In this document: piece by piece, positions 55,809-64,000 of the stretch
Numbering within the stretch: position 1 is the stretch's first letter
Layout: each line of letters opens with the position of its first letter
NCBI GenBank assembly: GCA_010094025.1
Contig: ML991775.1
Location: forward strand, 186,001 to 250,000
Direction of reading: 5' to 3'
DNA: 64,000 bases
DNA from: Viridothelium virens
Lineage: Eukaryota; Ascomycota; Dothideomycetes; Trypetheliales; Trypetheliaceae
Made by a program: the position numbers and the translations under genes
Notes under the pieces: model-generated
What the model was told of the DNA's origin: nothing
The model's input: the letters and a program-made list of their open reading frames with translations, nothing else
Database searches by the model: none

Positions 55809-56535
55809 CGAAGTAATCTCTTCGTGATTGCTATTGAAGGAGCCAGGAGAGCTCGTCGTGTGTGCTAGAAAGTTGGGATACAGAATCTATTGCCACGCTA
55901 AGCAGATACATCTTGATCGCAGGCGTTCTTTGCTTGGTGAATGTGTGCAGAAGCCAGAACAGTGCACATGTCACACTTTGATGTTGATCATTTGTATCTC
56001 CGTTTATTACAAGGAATGACCTGCTTGATGGTCATATGGTCATGCATCCACGCGTCACGTTCGCAGCATGATGGAGCTGGGCAAGTGCGCGTCGCAGTTG
56101 TACAAAGTCAGGGTTCCCATCTCTAACTAGCCAACGCCAAGCTGCACGTGGATTTTGGAAGAGTAAGGCATATTTTTCCGGCTCATCAGAGCCTGCTTAC
56201 GTTCCTCATTGTCGGGAGGGATAATAGTAATAATATTTATATCGCTAGGAGTGCCACCATAGATCTCATGGCCTCATCACGTAAACGCCCGACATGCCGG
56301 TAACGCTCTAGGGACAGAGTGACTGTGGGATAATCGCCCGCAGCTGTCTTGATGATCTGGAAGAAGAGGAAAACCGTCGCCGGTACTGAAAGGCCCAGCC
56401 CAAAAATGAGGAGGTACAAGAAATTATGCCAAACACCAGCTACTGCCGGCCTGCGCCGACGCAGCCAAGATTTCTTGTCCCATGAATAGAGAGAAGGACA
56501 GCCACATCAGAAGTAAAATTAAAAATGTGCAAAGT
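55809..56535. other. Intergenic with a small membrane-type reading frame
   Basis: A 727-bp gap between ZUP1 start and myosin 3' end, both minus strand. The minus-strand frame 56237-56506 encodes one hydrophobic helix (FLYLLIFGLGLSVPATVFLFF) and a basic C-terminal part but lacks an in-frame ATG. Otherwise ordinary sequence with an AT-rich word (AATAATATTTATATC) at 56227. Confidence 0.5.
56237..56506 (-). CDS. Possible small single-pass membrane protein (3' exon only)
   Basis: An 89-codon open frame that ends in TAA at 56237-56239 and has no ATG near its open 5' end. It contains SWDKKSWLRRRRPAVAG, a 21-residue hydrophobic helix and a charged tail (LERYRHVGRLRDEAMRS). The arrangement positive stretch, one membrane helix, helical tail resembles small mitochondrial or ER tail proteins. 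An upstream first exon would have to overlap the myosin 3' UTR or last exon on the same strand. Unknown family; may be chance. Confidence 0.3.
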   Translation of the reverse strand, partial: CGCPSLYSWDKKSWLRRRRPAVAGVWHNFLYLLIFGLGLSVPATVFLFFQIIKTAAGDYPTVTLSLERYRHVGRLRDEAMRSMVALLAI

Positions 56536-59500
56536 CTACGCTTCGTTACCATTCACATCGGCCATGACCTGGCCGTCTATGCCATTGCCTTCGGGGTAAT
56601 CGAGCTCGTTCCTTTCCGCCTGTGCCATGGCCTGGGCCGATACTATCTCCGCTAACCGTTTGAGACGGGGAATTTGGAGCCCTGTTCGGAGAGGTTAGCT
56701 CTGCTTCGAAGGATAAATCTGGTCGAGGGAGAGCTTACAGGAAGGAGTGTACGTCTCCAAGGCAGTGATTACACGTGGCTCCGCGATCTCAAATGGTCCA
56801 CTGTCCTCCATATCTACAGCAGTAAGCAAAAGGACATCACTCTTCTCCGTGACCCGAGAGGCGACGGCTTTCATGATTTCGCCGTTAATAGGCTGTTCGT
56901 AATCGGCGACAAGATACTGATTGAGGAGCTTCTGAATCTGATTTGGTGAGAGCCTGGTGTCGCGAAAAATCAGTCACTCATCCACCATAGATATCGGGAT
57001 CAAAGACTTACATCCAACAGATGTCCTGAATGATCTCGATGTCATTCAAGGTGGCCTTCTTTAGCTGGAGAAGCTTCGTCGCTTGCTAAAAGAAAGAAGA
57101 AAGATTAGTAGTTATGGCGGGAGATAGGGATAGGTTTTCTATACCATCAGATGCTCCAATTGCAAAGTACCCTCAGGCATGTCGTGACTCTTACACCACT
57201 CCTCGATTCTTGTGATGTTGTAATTAATTTGGAGACCACGCTTCCACGAAAGGAAATTCCGACGCATAAGGAGATCGTTAAATGCTGTGACACCAACGAG
57301 CCTGAGAAGCTCTGTTAGTGCCTGCGTTACGATCGTGTCTTCCAGATGGTAAGCCTTCATAGCTTTGAAGACGTTATTCAGCAGACTGAGTAAATTGTCC
57401 ATGCTGTAAGCCGGAGTATTATTGGATTGCAGGAGTTTGCCGAGGAATCTATTGCTCTCATTCGTGACAAAGCCAGGCAACGATTGCGACTCAATGATAG
57501 CGGGTACAATCATCTTCTGCAATTTCTTCTTGAGAACTTTCATCCATGTATGATAGATGTTGAACTCAAGACTTTCGAGATCGTGTTTGACAATCTCCAG
57601 CAATCGATCGTATTCGAGATTCTCTAATTTTTGGTTCTCATACCAATCCTCTGCTAAGAAGACAAAGGACAGCATCTCGTGAACGTTCGAAAGCCAGAAT
57701 GCACCGGGATTGACAGCTTCATCGCCATCGTGCTGCATGACCTCCTGCTGGATGGATTGCATGACGTTGGCTAAGAATCGCTCCGATTCTTTGACATAGC
57801 CATTGTTCCACATCTCGGACGTTACGAGGTTGATAAGGTAGGCAGGGAACAGAACCTCCTTGTCCGCAGGAGGCGGGTTGGCACTCGGAGGGGGAACCTT
57901 GAGATTTCGGATGAGTCCTAGGGTCACTTCGTCATTGAGAGCTTCTTCCTCAGACAAAAGATCCACCAGCTCCAAGCCAATGTTATCGGGCGCTGGGCTA
58001 AACGGTGTTCCAGACAAGTTGTGCAGGTTATCGCCTGTCACCGCAAGTGAGACAGGTCGGTGGCTGTAGGCTGCGCTAAACCGGTGATCCATATCAGACC
58101 GCTCGAGGCCGGCACTTCTCCGCTTAGGCTTCTTCGACGAAACGAGGTTGATGAGCCCACTGGCTGGGACGTGGTTGGAATTTCCGTTGACCAACTCTCC
58201 ATTGACCGGTCCAGCACGCTTAGCCATGTCAAGCTGATCCTGTAAGTCAATAAGCTGTTGTCGTAGGGTGTGCTTTTCGGACTCGTGTCGGTTGCCGCTC
58301 TGTTTGGCAAGTTCGAGCTCTTGATTGGAAACACGAAGCGAGTCCCGCAGTGTCTTTGCCTCGTCCTGAAGGCGCTTGGAGCCTGATGTGGACTCCTCGT
58401 AACTCCTCTGTAGCCGTGACATCTCTTCCTGCATGGCGTTGAGTTGGGCTGTGACAATACCGGCTTGATTGGCTTCGGCCTGTAGCTCTTTGGATCTGGA
58501 TTCCAGTGCATTCTGCTTGGTCCTCATCGATTTCAACTGACCCTCGTAATTCTCCACTTGACTCGCTAGCGCCTTGTTCTCTCGCCTGACTGTTCCGAGA
58601 GTCTGGGTAAGTTCGACAACCTTGTTCTCTAATTTGTATGAGATCTGCTTGAGATCTCGAGCCTCTTCTCGGAGACCTTTGTAGGTTTTCCGAGCGCTCT
58701 TCCCTCTCCACAAACTCTGGAGTATGACAACTTTGCGACGGTACTGCCTCCATGATCGAAGTTGTCGATGTGATCGCCATGACCGTTGTATTGTTCTTGC
58801 AGCATTGCCCAATCTTGTATCGAGAATATTCTTTCGGCATAGATATCCCTTCGCTTGCGATTCGAATGCAATAATGTCTGCCCGAATAATATTGTATTTC
58901 TTCCTCTCGTTCGAGCCCTTCCAAACACGTTGAATTGTGGTTGCAGCCTTGGTGCGGCGTGCATCCTCCGCTCGTTGCCGAGCAATGACGCCTCTGACAG
59001 CTGCCTGGAAGAAGATAATGGAATCTCGAGCCTCCAAATATATTCGTCGGTAGTACTTGCACCGCAGATTCTTTTGTATCATGATAGCAGCTTCGTTCAA
59101 ACGCGTCTGCCGCAAGTTCTCAAGGAACGCAAGCATTCCTGCCCGGAAGAAGATCTTTGTCAGACCCAGCTGATACTTGTCGTGTCCATCATTCGTCGAG
59201 CCGCCCAAGGCTTTCTTCAGGATGTTGTTTGCCATATCCCGAATCTGTGAAGTCCATTCGATGGAAGGGATGAGCATGTAGTAGCGGAGCGCGAATTCTT
59301 CGTACGTCCATCGTGTCGGATAACCAGCACAGCTGATCCGGACTGTCTCGAGCACACCACAGGCACGAAGCTGGCTCAACACCATCGGGCCTTCCCACTT
59401 CCATGCGTCTTTGCTCTCATTTGGTTTGATGCATCGAATGTAATGCACATCGGTGGAATTGATGGTTTCCATCAGTTCTATCAGTGAGGCCTTGAAGATC

Positions 59501-61639
59501 CCTCCAAGCGTTGGCTTTCTATTTGCGGCAACACCTGCTCTTCGGCCTGAATTCGCAACTGCTTGGGGTTTGGATTGAGCGGCAGACCCTTCTTTGTCTC
59601 TGGCAGCAGCAGCCGCCTCCAGGACTTCGGAGAGAAAGTTGTTAGACGTAGCCTTCAGGTTCTCCATATGCTCATCAGGCACCGTGTCCCGGTTCTTTTC
59701 TATGAAACCGTCAGACTCATAGGTGACGTCGATAGCATAATGGCACACGGTGAAAGCGGATTTGCCAAATCGTGGTTTCTTGTAGAATTTATGTTTGTCG
59801 CCAGAATAATGATGGTGTAATTTGTTAACGAAGGACTCGTCTGAACCCATTGGAAGCCGGGATTCCTCATCTAATAAAGAAAGAATACCAAGTTTCCCCT
59901 CGATCAAGTCGATGCATGGTTGATTGTCGGAGAAGTCAATAAAGGTCCAATCAATCTTTTCCCGCACATATTCCTCCTGTTCCAATTTGAACACATGCTG
60001 ATTGAACTCTTGCTGTAATTTTTCGTTGGCATAGTTGATGCAGAACTGCTCGAAAGAGTTCTTAGCAAAGTGTTCAAATCCGTAGATATCAAGAACGCCG
60101 ATAAAAGAGTTGACTTGGCTCAAGATCTCTTCCTTCGCCAAGCTAGCATTGATAGTCTCTACCAACCAATCAAATAGGCTAGAATAGATGAACTTGGCGA
60201 CGGAGTCTCTTACAACAATGGCTTGTTGTTGTGTAAGATTAGACATGATCTTCTCGCCTCTGGTGATCAATTGCTTTTTGACTGTCCATTTAGCGAATTC
60301 CGAAGGGTTGATGCCAAGGAGTTCGCATGCTCGGACCAACGAAGGCTCGTCTGATGCTAGTGCTGAATCCGTACGAGTAGCAGTAATCTTGACGTTGCCG
60401 AGATGCAACAGAGCAGCCAACAACTTGAAGATCTGAGCCTGGCGGGCTTGCTCAACTCCGATTGTGCTGAGGGACTGTCTTGTGGCAGTAAACTCGGCTT
60501 TGTCATCCACTCCGTCGATAATGTGAGAACCACCCTGGTTGAGGTACTCAAAATGTTCCACGGGAACCAGTCCTAATTGCTCCCGCTCCTCATCTGTCGC
60601 TCCTGCCACTAGCTGGTAGAATATGTGGTAATTCCTCTCCTTTAGAGGCTGGAACACTAATCTCGATCGTTCCAGCAGGTATGTTCTTATTCTTGCCCCT
60701 ATGATCTCTGTGTTGTTATCGAACAATATCTCTATGTATTTTCCGAACCGAGAGGAGTTGTCATTCCGAGTCGTCTTAGCGTTTCCGAAGGCCTCCATGA
60801 TGGGATTGGTTGCCAGGATCTGTTCCTCAGTCTCGCTCATTGCATCACCTTTCCCTTTCGATCTCTTTCCAGGTTGTTCGGGAGCTTCTCGTGTGGCAAA
60901 GTATCGCATTATGTACTTGGCGCTGACTGTTTTGCCAGCTCCTGATTCTCCCGACACGACGATGGTTTGGTTCTTATTATCCCGCAACATGTCTCTGTGT
61001 TCATGTGAGCATCGTCAAATTGGTGGGGAATTATCAAAAATCGTACGTGAAAGCTTCCTCAGCAATAGCAAAAAGGTGAGGGGCTTGTGTTGACCTCTGC
61101 TTGCCAGCGTAAACTTGGACCATTCCGGGGACGTATAGCGAGTCAACTCGGGCAAATGGGTTCGTCGCGATCAACACGATGCCACTATACGTATATATCT
61201 CTTTCTGTGCATATCGTAGCTTGATAGCTTGTAATACTGTAAAGTCCATCAGTTTCATGATCTCAAGTAGCTATTGTGTTTTTATTACCGGCTGGCTCAT
61301 TAAGATGTGAAAGGTTTGTGAGATCATCGCTAGCTTCCAACATTGCCGGGTTCGCCAGAGGTGGTAAGGAGGTGGTACTGTCATCTTGAAGTGCCGCGAT
61401 GGTCGTCTTGATCTCCTTAATCTTGAAGGGTCGAAGCATGTTAGCAATAGCACAGGAACATGAGATAATCGAAGCAACTGCTTGGGGGTTTAAGAAGGTC
61501 TCACCTCTCCGTTTGCCAGCTGGAAAACCAGTTTAACATTGTCGCCGTCGACAAGTTTCTTTGTGACCTCTGAGGCGACCCAACCTTCGGTCGGATCTGG
61601 CTGCCAGGCCTGGGTCCCAACATCGTAGCTGTGCGCCAT
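56536..61639 (-). CDS. MYO2: Class V myosin heavy chain (Myo2/MyoE type)
   Basis: Actin motor that carries secretory vesicles and organelles to the hyphal tip. Model: complement(join(56536..56681, 56739..56953, 57012..57085, 57145..60994, 61047..61236, 61289..61421, 61505..61639)), 1580 residues, the normal length. Exon 1 has MAHSYDVGTQAWQPDPTEGWV; the P-loop GESGAGKT is at about residue 168, switch I NDNSSRFGKY, switch II DIYGFEHF, and the actin-binding region YIRCIKPNE. Six IQ motifs (AAIMIQKNLRCKYYRR onward) bind light chains, then a coiled coil and the globular dilute tail, including YSMDNLLSLLNNVFKAMK and, across the last exons, WMLSPNQIQKLLNQY. Seven exons, all in phase. The C-terminus DYPEGNGIDGQVMADVNGNEA is acidic. 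Confidence 0.97.
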
Positions 61640-62359
61640 TATGAATGAAGAGCAGAGACCTGTCCTGCGCAGAGGCCGACAGGTAGAGTCTTCCCTACGA
61701 ACACGAAACGAAGAAAAACCCCAACGCCAGGACTACCCAGGGAGCATTGGGTTCCAGGGGAGGACGGAGGGGAACCCGTTCAGCGTCACAGGGGCTGGAC
61801 GGAAGGGTCAATATTCATGATGGTAGGAGATGGGGGGTATGGATAAGGCACCCGAGCCACGGCAAGTAATAGATTCAATCAAGAAAAAGTGGTAGATTCA
61901 GCGGTGATCAGGGAGTCGTGGATGGCGTTTAGTTGGACATTAATGTTGGCAGCGGTGGGCCTCCGGGAGGCGTTGGCGTAACTAGGCGTAACTAAGGTTG
62001 GACCTGAACGTGAACATGCGGCTCCACCAGCTTTGGCCCGCTGCTTGCATCTGCAGGGGCTCCTGGTGCTTCCGTCCCCTTAAAAAAAATAATATCAAAA
62101 AATTCAAAATTCGACGCCGCTCAGAAGCCAACGCATCTCTTGCCACGACTCAGACCACCCGTTGCCTTGCCGATCACTTCTACATCTATCTCTAGACACG
62201 TGCACGTGAGATACAAGTGGGCATCGCACCAATTTATGAGTCCGTTGTTTCCAATCCCATATACGCCTGCGTCCGTGTTGAATGCTGCCGAAAGCCCCTT
62301 TTTACTCCTCTATGTTGAACCACCAAAACTCACAACAGAATGCAATCGCTCATGCGCAC
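61640..62359. promoter_or_regulatory. Upstream region of the myosin gene, 720 bp
   Basis: Between the myosin start and the 3' end of the dehydrogenase gene, both minus strand. It carries the myosin promoter; GGCGTAACTAGGCGTAACTA (61974-61993) is an exact 10-bp tandem duplication, and a poly-A/AAAAAATAATA tract lies near 62082-62093. Long low-motif frames are ignored. Confidence 0.45.
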
Positions 62360-63933
62360 CTAATACAATGCCCTCGTCCTGATGCAAGCTGGAAGTAGTT
62401 AGATATGCATTATCGTCTTTAAATGAAAAGCATCACTTACCGGGAAGCATTTCTAGATCTTGTACAATGTCCCTGATCTCGTTGTCATTGACATTGCTGA
62501 TGTCTGCCATCAAATATGCTATCTCGCCCCGGCTGTCCGTTGTTTGTTTGTCTATATTGTGGTTTTCAAGGATCGCGTTTACTAGTCACGAGTCAGTATT
62601 AGAGTTTTTAACCAGATCAATTCTCCCTCACCTCTGCGCAACACGCCAGGAATGTTGCGGTGGATGAAAATGATGCGGACGTGGTTCGGCTCCTCAATAG
62701 TCAACGATCTCACGCTCACTTCTGGCATGTTCACTGCGCCTGTTGTGTTTCCTTCATTGACGAACCGGCAAAGCGCACTGCTAACCTCTACTCCAATTGC
62801 ACTCTGCGCTTCTTCCGTGCTTCCGCCAACATGTGGGGTGAGAATGATGTTTTTGAGGCTCCGCAGATCTTCTGCCCATTCGTTGAGGTTATTGTGGAAA
62901 TAGTCGCCATTACCGCCAGGTTCATTCGGATACACATCGAGAGCAGCGCCGGCAAGCTTCCCAGATCTCATTGCGTTGATGAGCTCCGGGATGTCCACTA
63001 CGCTGCCACGACTGGCATTGATGAGGTAACTACCCTGCTTCATCTGCTGGAACTGCTCTTTTCCAATCATGTTAAGTGTTTCTGGTAGTTCCGGCACATG
63101 GCAGGTGACAAAATCGGCTGCATCCAACAGTTCTGCTAGCGTGGCCTTCTGGCGCGCCTTGCCCATCGACATGAGGTTGACCACATCGTAGTAAATCACA
63201 ACCATTCCCATTCCTTCGGCAAGCACTGACAACTGATTGCCAATATGTCCGTATCCGATGATGCCAAGGGTCTTGTCTCTAACCTCCCAGCAGCCAGCAC
63301 TGACCTTATTCCATATCCCCTGATGCATTTCATTTGAACGGTCCCCGAGCTGCCGCGCTAGGGAAATGATCTCAGCAATGACAAGTTCAGCGACACTTCT
63401 CGAATTACTAAAGGGCGAATTGAATACAGTGATACCCCGGTCGGCAGCATATTGAAGGTCGACCTGGTTCGTACCTATACAGAAACATCCGATGACGATG
63501 AGATTCTTGGCTTCTTGTAGGACGCGTGCTGTGAGTTTAGTCTTTGAGCGGATGCCGATGACGTGGACTTCTCTACACATACTAATCAGCCACTGCTACT
63601 ATGGACAAACTTGTCTTCTGGCTCCAATGTAACGAACCGTATCTTCTTTATGAGCTGATCTTCAGGTAACGACGACTTCAAGAACTCCACCTGATAGCCT
63701 TGTTCTTCGAGGATTTTCCGTCCTGTCTGGTTTACATTTTCTAGCAACAACACTTTTATATCTTGAGTCGCAAAAGGCTTAAGCTGCTTGGCCGCTGCCG
63801 CAGCATTCCGCGCGCCATGACTGGAAGAGAGAGAGTGGAAGGTTGCGGTCGGTGACGTTGACAGGTTCAAGGAATTGCTAACAGAGCGAGCTAGCTGGTT
63901 GTGATCACCGATATCCACAGCTGCCGACGACAT
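62360..63933 (-). CDS. SER3: D-3-phosphoglycerate dehydrogenase (serine biosynthesis)
   Basis: Oxidises 3-phosphoglycerate with NAD+, the first step of serine synthesis in the cytosol. Model: complement(join(62360..62388, 62441..62581, 62632..63572, 63638..63933)), 468 residues, as in yeast Ser3/Ser33. The N-terminal 55 residues are a fungal-specific Ser/Ala-rich extension. The NAD-binding loop GIIGYGHIGNQLS is at about residue 202; catalytic Arg in NASRGSVVD and His in LTPHVGGSTEEAQ are present. The C-terminal ACT domain (VRIIFIHRNIPGVLRRVNAILENHNI) is split by two introns and ends ACIRTRALY, in a 29-bp last exon. The first intron (gttcgt donor) is slightly unusual but restores KKIREVHVIGIRSKTKL. 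It lies upstream-to-tail with the myosin. Confidence 0.96.
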
Positions 63934-64000
63934 TTTTACAAGAAACGAGCTCGAGTGTCTAACGAGGGCATTGGAAAATCATGACTAGGGGTGTAGGCTT
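63934..64000 (-). promoter_or_regulatory. Start of the SER3 upstream region
   Basis: The last 67 bases hold the leader of the minus-strand dehydrogenase gene (CTTGTAAAAATG context before the start codon). Too short to judge further. Confidence 0.4.

Overview
The window is nuclear DNA of a filamentous ascomycete (Pezizomycotina-type). The evidence is dense, single-copy eukaryotic genes with short introns (mostly about 45-80 bp, GT...AG, often with a CTAAC/CTGAC-like branch site), and fungus-specific families: Rvs161/Hob3, Pbn1, Urc1, a Zn2Cys6 protein and a class V myosin with a dilute tail. Class or species cannot be fixed from sequence alone. I predict about 29 protein genes. Nearly all intron borders given here were placed by hand: splice dinucleotides, preserved reading phase and continuity of family motifs. 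None was confirmed with transcripts.

Layout. 1-15.4 kb is gene-dense: the 3' part of RFC3, a Zn2Cys6 protein, an RNase III (Rnt1-like) head-to-head with mitoribosomal mS33/Rsm27, an Nhx1-type Na+/H+ exchanger head-to-head with a sucrose-type MFS carrier, a hotdog thioesterase, an MFSD10-like carrier and an AT-rich secreted subtilase. 15.4-24.35 kb is a gene-poor island of about 9 kb. It holds tandem repeats, a polypurine minisatellite, hairpin elements and tRNA-like scraps, with no convincing conserved gene; parts resemble fungal organellar intergenic or intron DNA. 24.35-64 kb is again gene-dense: mitochondrial TrpRS, Hob3/Rvs161, SUMO E1 subunit Aos1, a discoidin-like unknown, Pbn1, a SARAF-like protein, an MDR reductase, an ABHD11/Imo32-type hydrolase, ribosomal eS1, Urc1, Elf1, uracil phosphoribosyltransferase, Wapl, Rheb, Fap7, Ham1, a cytochrome P450, the Zufsp-type deubiquitinase Zup1, myosin V and phosphoglycerate dehydrogenase.

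Functional links. Most neighbours are unrelated housekeeping genes, as is usual in fungi. Suggestive pairs are Urc1 and uracil phosphoribosyltransferase (pyrimidine use), separated only by Elf1; Pbn1 and the SARAF-like protein (both ER), sharing a 232-bp intergenic promoter; and Rnt1-like RNase III with mS33 across 167 bp.

The two most unusual signals are not genes. (1) In at least eight places GC-rich sequence switches abruptly from C-rich to G-rich, always in that order whatever the gene strand, so that codon third positions flip inside a single gene. (2) Five copies of a short element between 18.04 and 19.22 kb keep a 7-bp outer stem by compensatory changes, which points to a structured, previously mobile or organelle-derived element.
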